64,000 nucleotides of DNA from Ancylobacter dichloromethanicus (GTDB taxonomy: Bacteria; Pseudomonadota; Alphaproteobacteria; Rhizobiales; Xanthobacteraceae). Below, piece by piece: positions 14,933-23,552 of the stretch. The stretch covers positions 1 through 64,000 of the forward strand of contig NZ_JAHBGC010000050.1 of the NCBI RefSeq assembly GCF_018390645.1, in the 5' to 3' direction. The notes beneath the pieces were generated by a model. The model made no database searches and was not told where the DNA came from. It saw nothing but the letters and a program-made list of their open reading frames with translations. Both the position numbers and the translations under genes were made by a program. Position 1 is the stretch's first letter. The number at the start of each line of letters is the position of its first letter.

Positions 14933-17302
14933 TCAGATCACGGGTTGGAAAAGATCGGCGGGGTTACCCCTACTGTCGACGGCGGCGCGTTCGGCGGGCG
15001 TGAGCAGATCGTCGCGTGACCAACCGGCAAGCGGGGTCGCCGCATCGATCAGGTGAGCCCAGGAGCAGCGATTGGCGAACAGCATGCCGTCGACATCGAG
15101 CGTGCCGCCCCGGCTGATATAGCCGCGCGCGGCGGTTCTCAGCGGTCCCCCGTCCAGCCGCCTCAACAGACCAAGCATCGGCTCGGGCCGCGTATGAGTG
15201 ACGATGACGCGGGGAAGCTGCGGGGGAAATAGTGCGGCGAGATCCTCGTCGCTCGCGGTGAAGGCGGCCTCGATCGGGTCGCGCGGCGCACGGAAGCGAC
15301 CCGGTTCCGCCAATGCCGTCACGACGGCTTTGAGGCCACGGGCCGAGAGGCGTCGTGACGCCTTGAGCGCCTCCTCGAGCTGATAGGCCCCGACCGCCAC
15401 CAGTTGCAGGTCGGCTTCGCCGGGATTGCCATCGATATGGGCCGCGCCCTCGGACACGAACCGGCCAGCCGCCTCGCCGTCGAGCCGGTGCGGCATGTCG
15501 CGCTTCGATACGATCAGGCAGGCTACCTGGCCGCGTCCGTCATAGACCGATCGCAGCGCGGCCATTGCGCTGTTCGCGTCGACTGGAAAGAGCACCCGGG
15601 CTGTGTCCGACATCTCGCCGAGCAGTGCCTCGCCAATCGTCGGGTCCTGGTGCGATTGCTCATTCTTGGAGTTCTCCCAGGTGTGGGAGGTGACGACGAG
15701 GGGCACCGAGATCCAGCCGGACTCCTGACCGACCTCGCGACGACGCCGGGCGAAGACGATCTCCTGACGGAGGCCGCCCAGCATCTTCATGGCGAAGGCC
15801 TCATAGCTGACGATCAGGTTGAGCCCGCCTTTGTTGGCGAGCGCCGCACCTGCAACTGCTTCCTCGTTGAGCGCGGTGATGACGGCGCCATCAACGGCTT
15901 CGGCTACCCCGGGCTCGGCGACGTTGACGCGATGCCGCAGACGATCGAGCGCGGCGCCCATATGGTTGGAGCGCAACTCGTCGGGATTGCCGAGCCGCGG
16001 CCGTAAATCCGGATTGGCATCGACGACGCGCACGAACCAGCGGTCTAGCGCATGCATGGCGCAGTCCGGAGCATCGCCCACGCGGATCCATTCGGGTTCG
16101 GGGAGCTGGGGTGACGGCGGGCTTCGCAGTGCGAGGGGATGGCGGCTTTCGAGCGGCCGGTTCTGCGGGTCGTGAATGGCAAGCGCGCCAACCGCGCGGT
16201 CAATCTCTTGCAGCGGAACGAAGAGCGCTGCTGCAGCTTCGTTGAAGGCGTTTCGTGCCGCGTCATCGCGCGACGGGTTGCCGTCGATCGGAAGGTTGTG
16301 CGCCGCATTGGTGCCGGCGCCCGGAAAGCCGAACCCCTTGATCGTCTTGGCGATCACATAGGGGATGGGCGCGGGATAGACGTGATCGGCATCGGCGGCG
16401 AAACGTCCGAGCCGCTCCTCGGCCGTGAGGATCGCCCAGGCGAACGCGGCCGGGTCGCGGCCGTCGATCGCGAAGGGATCGAAGCCGTTATGGCGAAGAT
16501 GGGCCGCGAGCCAGTCGGCCCCGCCCTGCTGGGCAATCTGAGCGCGCTCCTCGATGCGGCGTCCGTTGAGGATCATGATGGGGATCGCGAGGCCGGAATC
16601 CTCGGCGCGCCACCAGCGGGGTGTCCAGTCGGAGCCGCGCTGCTCCTCGAAGGCACCGTCACTCAGGAAGGCGATGAGACTCTCTCCGGGAAGCGGCATG
16701 TGCACATATTGCACCTCCGCGAAACCAAGATAGCCTCCCTCCGAGATCGCCCCGGCGGTGTTGGGACCAGCATGGCTGCCCAGCGGGACCGCGGCGCGAC
16801 CCTCCGCATCGATCGCATAGGAATAGAAGTCGGCCGCGAGCTGAGAGAGCCCCTTCTCGGTCCGGTCGTAGCGGCCTTTCTGCGTCGGCGAGACGTCGCC
16901 AGTCAGCGCATTGACGGCCTCGATCGCTGCGACGCAATGGCCTTGCCCCATCAGCCACGAGCGGGTCTTGGCGGTGATCGCGTTGGCGGTGAGATAGCCG
17001 ACAAAAGCAGGAACCATGTTGAGCGAGCCACCGGTATGGCCTTCAGGCGTCGGCTTGAACGCAGCGGCCGGCAGCGGCGCGCCGGAGAGATTGACCCGGC
17101 TGGCATAGGTCATGTGGACGACGGTCCACATCGCCGCGCAGGCCAGACGGTCGGCAGCGGCGAGCAGCCGGTAGAGCCTGTCGGGCGCCATGTATCCCGA
17201 GGCTGCGAGTGCTGCAACACGCTCGACCGTCTCGGCGCTGTGCTCGATGGGCCCGTAGCCCTTCTGCCAGATCGCGAATGCGTCCGATGTCATTTCACTC
17301 AT
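14933..17302 (-). CDS. Divergent phosphoketolase family protein
   Basis: The 789-residue thiamine-diphosphate enzyme aligns end to end with xylulose-5-phosphate/fructose-6-phosphate phosphoketolases. Conserved histidine regions are present: EGHTGGSLNMV (GHWG in the classical enzyme), GQGHCVAA (GPGHGGPA), SHAGPNTAGAISEGG, and TSHTWENSKNEQSHQDP. The thiamine motif GDGEAETGPL is, however, changed to SDGAFEEQRGSDW, and EGGELGY to EGGYLGF. This subfamily is often annotated as xylulose 5-phosphate 3-epimerase; it may cleave a different sugar phosphate to acetyl phosphate. The stop of prs overlaps its start (ATG at 17302, prs end 17299), so the two are coupled. Neighbours make ribose phosphates, a plausible source of its substrate. 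Confidence 0.85.
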   Translation of the reverse strand: MSEMTSDAFAIWQKGYGPIEHSAETVERVAALAASGYMAPDRLYRLLAAADRLACAAMWTVVHMTYASRVNLSGAPLPAAAFKPTPEGHTGGSLNMVPAFVGYLTANAITAKTRSWLMGQGHCVAAIEAVNALTGDVSPTQKGRYDRTEKGLSQLAADFYSYAIDAEGRAAVPLGSHAGPNTAGAISEGGYLGFAEVQYVHMPLPGESLIAFLSDGAFEEQRGSDWTPRWWRAEDSGLAIPIMILNGRRIEERAQIAQQGGADWLAAHLRHNGFDPFAIDGRDPAAFAWAILTAEERLGRFAADADHVYPAPIPYVIAKTIKGFGFPGAGTNAAHNLPIDGNPSRDDAARNAFNEAAAALFVPLQEIDRAVGALAIHDPQNRPLESRHPLALRSPPSPQLPEPEWIRVGDAPDCAMHALDRWFVRVVDANPDLRPRLGNPDELRSNHMGAALDRLRHRVNVAEPGVAEAVDGAVITALNEEAVAGAALANKGGLNLIVSYEAFAMKMLGGLRQEIVFARRRREVGQESGWISVPLVVTSHTWENSKNEQSHQDPTIGEALLGEMSDTARVLFPVDANSAMAALRSVYDGRGQVACLIVSKRDMPHRLDGEAAGRFVSEGAAHIDGNPGEADLQLVAVGAYQLEEALKASRRLSARGLKAVVTALAEPGRFRAPRDPIEAAFTASDEDLAALFPPQLPRVIVTHTRPEPMLGLLRRLDGGPLRTAARGYISRGGTLDVDGMLFANRCSWAHLIDAATPLAGWSRDDLLTPAERAAVDSRGNPADLFQPVI

Positions 17303-18345
17303 GTTGCGCTATCACCTTTTCCTTGTTGTGGGACCGGCGTCCGCGTTCGACTGACGCCGCTTGTCCATGGCGGAGGATCGCTGGCCGGAAAGGAGTCGAT
17401 GCCGGCGCGTTCGACTTCATCGAGCGGTTCGGCCGGCCGCCTGTGGCGGACAATATCCCGCGGGACATTCCGGGCGGCCGAGATGGCGGCGGCTATCAGG
17501 GGTGCGAGACGGATGGCGTTGCTCGCATGCAGGACAGAATCGCTCGAAACGATTCTGTCGGCGACGGCCAATAAGCGCTGGTAGGAATCCTCGGCGAAGA
17601 GGCCATGGATGACGGCGCAGACGGGCCGCGCGAACCCCTGGAGCGGAAGCTTGCATGCGGCTTCAAAGAGCGTGTCGCCGGACGACGCGATGTCGTCGAC
17701 GAGGACCGGCCGGAGGCCGCTCCATTGCGAGAGGTCGGGGAGCTCGACGTCGACGCTGCGGTCGCCGTGCCTGGTTTTGCTTAGAACTGCATGGGGTGCG
17801 CCGATGCGCGCGGCAATGGCCGAGACCCACTGCTCGCTTTCCTCGTCCGGCCCGATGATGAGAGGCTTCTGCACCTCAGCCGCGATCCAGTCGGCGAGAA
17901 GCGGCGCGGCATGAAGCGTCTCTGTCGGGATCGTGTAGAGTGCGGAAAGAGCGGCATAGCGATGAAGGTGCGGGTCGACGGTCACCAACCGGTCGAAGGT
18001 CGAGGACACGAGGCGGGCAAAGGTCTTCGAGGTCACCGCTTCGCCGGGCAGAAAGCGACGGTCTTGCCGCATATAGGCGAGATAGGGCGCAACGAGCGTG
18101 ACCTCGCGCGCACCGAGCGACCGGGCCGCATCGGCCGCGAAAACGAGACGCAGGAACCCGTCATCCGGCGGCGCCAGGGTGCAGACGAGATCGACGGGAC
18201 GGTTCGCAATATTGGAGAGAATCCGAACGTAGGTCTCGCCGTCGGGAAAGCGGCGCGTCTCGATCGCACCCAGTTCCCATCCCCCGGACTCGGCAAGATG
18301 TCGGGCGAAGATTTCGTTTCCGGGCAAGGGAAGGATCAGGCGCAT
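17299..18345 (-). CDS. prs: Ribose-phosphate pyrophosphokinase with C-terminal tail
   Basis: The 348-residue protein is a PRPP synthetase homologue: RRFPDGETYVRI near the N terminus, PYLAYMRQDRRF, VTVDPHLHRY (metal and ATP site), and the PRPP loop VLVDDIASSGDTL. It interconverts ribose 5-phosphate plus ATP with PRPP plus AMP. Length of the core, about 300 residues, is slightly shorter and more divergent than housekeeping Prs, and position in a stress operon suggests a specialised copy. Beyond the core is a tail with DSFPASDPPPW at about residues 317-327, a motif seen in small stress proteins of many proteobacteria and unrelated to catalysis. The gene lies 12 bases after the copB stop codon and overlaps the phosphoketolase gene. 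Confidence 0.88.
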   Translation of the reverse strand: MRLILPLPGNEIFARHLAESGGWELGAIETRRFPDGETYVRILSNIANRPVDLVCTLAPPDDGFLRLVFAADAARSLGAREVTLVAPYLAYMRQDRRFLPGEAVTSKTFARLVSSTFDRLVTVDPHLHRYAALSALYTIPTETLHAAPLLADWIAAEVQKPLIIGPDEESEQWVSAIAARIGAPHAVLSKTRHGDRSVDVELPDLSQWSGLRPVLVDDIASSGDTLFEAACKLPLQGFARPVCAVIHGLFAEDSYQRLLAVADRIVSSDSVLHASNAIRLAPLIAAAISAARNVPRDIVRHRRPAEPLDEVERAGIDSFPASDPPPWTSGVSRTRTPVPQQGKGDSAT

Positions 18346-18357
18346 GGATCATGCTCC

Positions 18358-20457
18358 TCATTTCTTCCGGTAGAACCGCAGAAACTGCGCGTTAATGGCG
18401 ACGATGACGGTGCTGGCCGACATGAAGACGGCGGCGACGGCTGGGGTCATCAGGAAACCCGTTCCGAAGGTGATGCCGGCCGCCATCGGGATGGCAATTG
18501 CGTTGTATCCGGTCGCCCAGATCAGGTTCTGTACCATCTTGCGGTAGGTGGCGCGTGACAGGCCGAGGATCGCGGCCACATCGCGCGGATCGCTTCTGAC
18601 CAGGACGACGTCGGCCGATTCCACGGCAACGTCAGTGCCAGCGCCGATGGCGATCCCGAGATCGGCCACGACCAGCGCCGGCGCGTCATTCACGCCGTCG
18701 CCAACCATGGCAACCTGCAGTCCGCGCGCCTGCAATTCCTTGATCTTCTCGGACTTCTGATCCGGCAGCACCTCGGCGAAATATTCAGCTATGCCCAGTT
18801 CGTCCGACACCGCTTGCGCGACCCCCTTGGCATCGCCAGTGAGCATCACGGAGTTGATCCCGAGCGCCTTCAGTTCGGCGATGGCCTCCTTCGATTCCTG
18901 CCGGACGATATCGGCCAGCGCGAACAGCGCGCGCGGCTCGCCGTCGCGGACGAGCACGACCACTGTCTTGCCCTGGGCCTCCAATTGCTTGAGCCGCTCG
19001 TGGCCGATCGCCTTGCCCTGCCTTGCGAGGTGGCCGGGGCTGACGATACGGATGTCGTCGCCGTCAACCTTTGCGACGATGCCCTCTCCGGTGATGTTGC
19101 TGACCTCGCTTGCCTTCGGGACGGTCAAGTTGCGATCCCTGGCCTCGGCGACGATGCCGTGGGCGATCGGATGCTCGGACTGGCTCTCGGCCGCTGCCGC
19201 CAAGGCGAGTTCTTCGTTCTCGTCACCGCCGGCGAGCAGCACGATGTCGCTCACGCCAAACCGGCCCTCGGTCAGCGTTCCGGTCTTGTCAAAGACCACC
19301 GCATTTAGATTGCGCGCGCGTTCAAAGGCCGCGCGGTCACGGATCAGAAGTCCGTTTCCGGCGCTGAGCGAGGTGCTGACGGCGACGACGAGCGGAACGG
19401 CAAGCCCGAGCGCATGCGGGCAGGCGACGACCATCACCGTCACCATGCGCTCGAGCGCGAATTCAAGCGACGCGCCGAGAACGAGCCACCAGACGAAGAG
19501 CGTCCCGAAGCCTACGGTAAGGGCGATGTAAGTGAGCCACGAGGCAGCACGGTTGGCGATGTCCTGCGTCCTGGAGCGCGTCGCCTGCGCCTTCTTCACG
19601 AGATCGATGACCTGTGCGAGATAGGTGGCATCGCCCGTGGCGGTCACCTCGATGGTCACGGCGTTGGCGCCGTTGATCGCGCCGCCGATGGCGGTGGCAC
19701 CGACGGTCTTGGAAACCGGGCGGGATTCGCCGGTCAGCATCGCCTCGTTGAAGCCGGACGACCCCTCGATGATCTTCCCGTCGACGGGCACCTTGGCGCC
19801 CGGGCGGACGAGAACCCGATCGCCCGGCTGCAATGCGGAGATGGAGACCTCTTGCATCGAGCCGTCGGCGCCGATCTTCGTAGCGCTGTCAGGCAGCAGC
19901 CGGACCAGTTCCTCGAGCGCGCGCGATGCACCCATCACGGAGCGCATCTCGACCCAGTGGCCGAGAAGCATGATCGCGACCAAAGTCACGAGCTCCCAAT
20001 AGAATGGCTCTCCCGGAAAGCCAAAGGTGGTGGCGGCCGAGAAGAAGTAGGCGGCCGAGATCGCCAGCGCGATCAGGGTCATCATTCCGGGCTGTCCCTT
20101 GCGCAGCTCGGACAGGAAGCCGCTGAGAAACGGCCAACCCCCATAAACATAGACGATCGTTGAAAGAGCGAAGAGAACCAGTCCATCTCCCGCAAAGGCC
20201 AGCGTCTCGGCAACGCCAAGCCAGTGCTGGATCATCGGCGACAGAAGCAGGACCGGCGGCGTGAGAAGGAGTGTGACCCAGAACCTTCGGCGGAAGTCGG
20301 CGACCATCGCACCATGATCGTGCCCGGCATGCTCAGAATGACTGGAACCGGCCGCTGCCACGATCTTGGGATCGGTGTGACGATCGTCTTGGCGCCGGCC
20401 GCCAGCGTGATCGGCATGACCGTTGTGATCGTGGGCATGTGGCCGGTCAGAGGTCAT
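18358..20457 (-). CDS. copB: CopB-type copper/silver P1B ATPase
   Basis: The 699-residue pump has a histidine-rich N terminus (HAHDHNGHADHAGG and SHSEHAGHDHG) instead of CxxC metal domains, then six to eight membrane segments. The transport motif is ACPHALGLAVP (CPH), which defines the P1B-3/CopB class. Other motifs: LTGESRPVSK, DKTGTLTEG, SEHPIAHGI, GDGVNDAPAL. CopB pumps export copper, reported for Cu2+ or Cu+/Ag+ depending on species. It heads the minus-strand run copB-prs-phosphoketolase-nuclease-phosphorylase with gaps under 15 bases. Placement of a metal pump at the head of a nucleotide and sugar-phosphate operon is seen in other stress loci and may reflect coregulation only. Confidence 0.92.
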   Translation of the reverse strand: MTSDRPHAHDHNGHADHAGGRRQDDRHTDPKIVAAAGSSHSEHAGHDHGAMVADFRRRFWVTLLLTPPVLLLSPMIQHWLGVAETLAFAGDGLVLFALSTIVYVYGGWPFLSGFLSELRKGQPGMMTLIALAISAAYFFSAATTFGFPGEPFYWELVTLVAIMLLGHWVEMRSVMGASRALEELVRLLPDSATKIGADGSMQEVSISALQPGDRVLVRPGAKVPVDGKIIEGSSGFNEAMLTGESRPVSKTVGATAIGGAINGANAVTIEVTATGDATYLAQVIDLVKKAQATRSRTQDIANRAASWLTYIALTVGFGTLFVWWLVLGASLEFALERMVTVMVVACPHALGLAVPLVVAVSTSLSAGNGLLIRDRAAFERARNLNAVVFDKTGTLTEGRFGVSDIVLLAGGDENEELALAAAAESQSEHPIAHGIVAEARDRNLTVPKASEVSNITGEGIVAKVDGDDIRIVSPGHLARQGKAIGHERLKQLEAQGKTVVVLVRDGEPRALFALADIVRQESKEAIAELKALGINSVMLTGDAKGVAQAVSDELGIAEYFAEVLPDQKSEKIKELQARGLQVAMVGDGVNDAPALVVADLGIAIGAGTDVAVESADVVLVRSDPRDVAAILGLSRATYRKMVQNLIWATGYNAIAIPMAAGITFGTGFLMTPAVAAVFMSASTVIVAINAQFLRFYRKK

Positions 20458-21082
20458 TCTACGAGATCCTGCTGTTTGCTACGGCCTTTGGGAGACCATG
20501 GTGCTTATGGAATGCTCGACGAGGTTCGGCCCGCGCGCCAGCGACGTGAGCGCCATTTCGTGCCGAGCCTGCTTGGTCGCCGGTTCCCCACGGCACGTCT
20601 TTGATCGAGGTTAAGTTCGCCGATGGGCCAAAAGGTCATAGGTGAAGCTCAATCTCGGTGCCGTACTCCGACGGTCGAGCGGTAGCGGCCTGCCGTGTCG
20701 GATCGTGCGAGGCTCGGGCGGCAGACGATTGTCGAGACGGTAACCCCGACCCACGGACGGAGAGTCGCCGAACTACCCGGCGTGCGCCAGCTTGAACATG
20801 CCGGACCTCAGAACCGCTTGCATTTGCCGCCGTTCCAAAACTCCAGTGCCGGAAAAAATGTCGCCGACACGCTACCATCATTTGTGCGACAAACCTGCGC
20901 TTCATCCTCCCCTGGCTGAGTTCGCTCGACCGGAATCCGCACTACGGCCGCCATGAACCTTCACCATAGGGCTCCTGCATACGCGGCCGATCGACGTGGG
21001 AGGCGAGATGGGTCCGGTCCCGAGCGCGGGATGAAGCCGGCTATCGACAGGCCGCGCCCATGCAACCGGGACTGGAGCAGAC
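20458..21082. other. Intergenic region between divergent copB and antiporter genes
   Basis: These 625 bases hold no gene I can support. Weak open frames such as 20636-20905 on the minus strand show no signal peptide, domain or ribosome binding site. The region must contain promoters for the copB operon on the left and the antiporter on the right; a FNR-like site is visible at 20601. Possible remnants of older genes cannot be excluded. Confidence 0.5.
20601..20614. promoter_or_regulatory. Weak FNR-like site upstream of the copB-prs-phosphoketolase operon
   Basis: TTGATCGAGGTTAA matches the left half of the FNR consensus TTGAT-N4-ATCAA perfectly and the right half at three of five positions. 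It lies 144 bases upstream of the copB start. By itself it is weak evidence; it gains some weight because better boxes of this type occur at 2587 and 51601 near genes of the same presumed stress programme. Confidence 0.3.
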
Positions 21083-22723
21083 GTGGAGACGATCTCAGTT
21101 GCCTTGATCCTTCTGCTAGCCGTTGTGATCAGCGGTGCGCTCGCGCGCATGTCGCCGATCGCCCTACCGCTTCCCCTTTTTCAGATCGCGCTCGGCGTGG
21201 TCATCGCGTCGGTGGCCAATCTCGGCGTCGAACTGGAACCGGAGATTTTCTTCCTGCTGTTCCTGCCGCCGCTCCTGTTCCTGGACGGCTGGCGCATCCC
21301 CAAGGAGGGTGTGTTCCGGGACAAGGGCACGATCCTGGAGCTTGCCTTCGGCCTGGTCGTGTTCACCGTGGTCGGCGTCGGCTTCCTGGTGAACTGGATG
21401 ATCCCGGCCATGCCGCTGGCGGTTGCTTTCGCGCTGGCGGCCATCGTCTCGCCCACCGATCCGATCGCGGTGTCGGCCATTGCTGCCAGAGTGCCCATTC
21501 CCAAGCGGCTGATGCACATCCTCGAAGGCGAGTCGCTGCTCAACGATGCGTCGGGCCTGGTCTGCATGCGCTTCGCGGTTGCCGCGACCCTGACCGGTAC
21601 ATTCTCCCTCGCCGAGGCCGCCGGCACATTCCTCTGGGTTGCGATCGGCGGCATCGCGATCGGCACGGGAGTGACCTGGTCGGCGACCAAGGCGAAGAAC
21701 TGGATCTCGCGCAAATTCGGGGAAGAAACCGGCTCGCAGATCCTGATCAGTCTGCTGATCCCCTTCGCCGCCTATCTTCTGGCCGAGCGTCTTCATTGTT
21801 CGGGGATTCTCGCCGCGGTCGCGGCCGGCATCACCATGAGTTATGTGGAGCAGACCGGACAAGCGCTCGCCGTCACCCGTGTCCGTCGCAGCGCCGTCTG
21901 GGACACGGTCCAGTTCACCGCCAACGGAATCATTTTCGTTCTGCTGGGCGAGCAGCTCCCTCAGATCCTGGCCGGGGCGGCGCAGGTCGTGCACGAGACC
22001 GGGCATCACGAGCCGGCCTGGCTCCTCGTCTACGTCGTCTCCATCAACCTGGCGCTTGCGGCATTGCGGCTTCTTTGGGTTTGGACCTCGCTGCGTTTCA
22101 CCTTGTTCCGGGCTGCGCGCCGGGGTGAAGCTCTCGTCACGCCGAGTTGGCGTCTGATCGCCGCCATGTCGCTTGCAGGCGTGCGCGGAACGATCACGCT
22201 CGCCGGCGTTTTGACCTTGCCGCTGGTGATGGCCGACGGGACAGCGTTTCCGGCGCGTGACCTCGCCATCTTCCTGGCCGCCGGCGTGATCATCCTGTCG
22301 CTCGTCGCCGCCAGCATCGGCCTGCCACATCTTCTCAAGGGGCTGGAACTGCCGCCGGAGCCTTCGCATCAGGAAGACGAAGACCGCGCCCGGATCGCCG
22401 CGTCCGAGGCGGCGATCCGGGCCGTCGAGCGGGCCCAGCATGATATGGGCGAGGGACGCAGCGACGCCGATCTTTACGTGGATGCCGGAGCGCGGATCAT
22501 GGAGCTTTACCGCCAGCGCATCGATGGCCGTTCCAAGACTGGCGAGGAGCGCGATCTCGCCCGGAAGATCGACGAGATCGAACGCAGGCTGCGCCTGGCC
22601 GGCTTGCGTGCCGAACGCGACGAGATCTATCGCATTGTTCGCAGCCGGAGCCTCACAGACGAGGCGGCGCGCAAGCTGGTCAGGGAAGTCGATCTGCTGG
22701 AAGCGAGATTCAGAGTAACGTGA
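21083..22723 (+). CDS. Na+/H+ antiporter, CPA1 family (NhaP-like)
   Basis: The 546-residue protein exchanges protons for sodium or potassium at the inner membrane. The start is GTG at 21083, with GGAG at 21074-21077. Twelve or so membrane segments include LFLPPLLFLDGWR, the unwound-helix motif SPTDPIAVSAIA and the ion-binding motif EGESLLNDASGLV with the ND pair of CPA1 exchangers. VRGTITLAGVLTLPLV is typical of the last part of the membrane domain. A cytosolic tail of about 130 residues is rich in charged helices (AAIRAVERAQHDM and RKIDEIERRLRLAGL), probably regulatory. The gene stands alone and is followed by a hairpin. Confidence 0.92.
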   Translation: METISVALILLLAVVISGALARMSPIALPLPLFQIALGVVIASVANLGVELEPEIFFLLFLPPLLFLDGWRIPKEGVFRDKGTILELAFGLVVFTVVGVGFLVNWMIPAMPLAVAFALAAIVSPTDPIAVSAIAARVPIPKRLMHILEGESLLNDASGLVCMRFAVAATLTGTFSLAEAAGTFLWVAIGGIAIGTGVTWSATKAKNWISRKFGEETGSQILISLLIPFAAYLLAERLHCSGILAAVAAGITMSYVEQTGQALAVTRVRRSAVWDTVQFTANGIIFVLLGEQLPQILAGAAQVVHETGHHEPAWLLVYVVSINLALAALRLLWVWTSLRFTLFRAARRGEALVTPSWRLIAAMSLAGVRGTITLAGVLTLPLVMADGTAFPARDLAIFLAAGVIILSLVAASIGLPHLLKGLELPPEPSHQEDEDRARIAASEAAIRAVERAQHDMGEGRSDADLYVDAGARIMELYRQRIDGRSKTGEERDLARKIDEIERRLRLAGLRAERDEIYRIVRSRSLTDEAARKLVREVDLLEARFRVT

Positions 22724-22808
22724 GGAACCTTCGATAAGCGCACAAAGGTGCCGCAACACGACCGCGGCGTCGCTTCAGGACGACACTCATAGGTTTTGCG
22801 GGAGTGCT

Positions 22809-22835
22809 GAGCCGCGCCAACAAAGGGCGCGGCTC
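22809..22835. terminator. Perfect hairpin after the antiporter gene
   Basis: Arms GAGCCGCGCC and GGCGCGGCTC pair over ten bases with a seven-base loop AACAAAG. It lies between the antiporter and a gene on the other strand, so it could end transcripts from both sides. There is no T run. Confidence 0.6.
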
Positions 22836-22864
22836 GATCTCCGAGTGGTGCGATGCAGGGCCTG

Positions 22865-23104
22865 CTAGAGCCTCGGCTTTGAGGGGATCGTGGCCCCACC
22901 CGTCATCGTCGGCATTTGCGGATCGCCCGGCGGCATGGATGACATATACGCGGGCGCCTGTCCGCTTGGGAAATCCTCCTTCTGGACGTCGAGAAACTCG
23001 TGACGTTCACGCTCCTTTTGGGGACGCGTAGACGGATAATAGTCAGCGAAAGCAGGTGCCGCAGACAGCAGCGCCACCATGCCACCGAACAGGATCTTCC
23101 TCAC
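22865..23104 (-). CDS. Small secreted protein of unknown function, start at an IS630 junction
   Basis: Reading from GTG at 23104, the 79-residue product starts VRKILFGGMVALLSAAPAFA, a clear Sec signal peptide with AFA cleavage site, followed by a short charged and proline-rich mature part (RPQKERERHEFLDVQ, ending SKPRL). I do not recognise the family. The bases upstream of the start belong to an IS630 transposase remnant, so the native promoter and possibly the original start codon were removed. An internal ATG at 23080 would cut into the signal peptide. The gene may be silent now. Confidence 0.55.
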   Translation of the reverse strand: MRKILFGGMVALLSAAPAFADYYPSTRPQKERERHEFLDVQKEDFPSGQAPAYMSSMPPGDPQMPTMTGGATIPSKPRL

Positions 23105-23396
23105 CCACAAGCATTCCAAGGTGATCGAATGGCTGGGCCGACACCCGCGCTGGACGTTCCATTTCACGCCCACCTCGGCGAGCCGGCTCAATGCCGTCGA
23201 GGGCTTCTTCGACATCCTCACCAAGTGCCGCCTCACGCGCGGGGTTTTCAAGGGCGTCGTCGATCTCCAGGCCGCCATCAACTGCTTCGTCGTCGATCAT
23301 AACCAGCAGCCAAAGCCCTTCGTTTGGACCGCCGATCCTGACAAAATCACCGCCGCCGCTGCCCGCGGCCACCAAGTGCTAACTTCCGTCCGATAG
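23101..23396 (+). mobile_element. IS630-family transposase remnant (C-terminal part)
   Basis: The frame reads LTHKHSKVIEWLGRHPRWTF, then HFTPTSASRLNAVEGFFDIL and ends HQVLTSVR with stop at 23394-23396. This is the C-terminal third of an IS630-type DDE transposase, including the final catalytic glutamate in NAVEGFF. The upstream two thirds with the first two aspartates are missing; the sequence abruptly becomes the antisense of a secreted-protein gene near 23100. It is inactive and marks a deletion or one-ended rearrangement. Confidence 0.8.
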
Positions 23397-23552
23397 CCCT
23401 TGGGCATGTCAGCGCGCTAATCCTATCGTCGCACCGGATGTCCGATCTTCGGCTAGCGACCAAAGGGGAAGTTCGACTCCATTGCGGAAGTTCAACATCA
23501 ACCACGAGCAATTGGCCTACCTGTTCTCCATTGTATGGCTTAGACTCGCCGC

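Noticed and set aside
23400-23552. Search for the right inverted repeat of the IS630 element after its stop codon
   Set aside because: Without the left end no matching repeat can be recognised, so the element's right boundary cannot be set.
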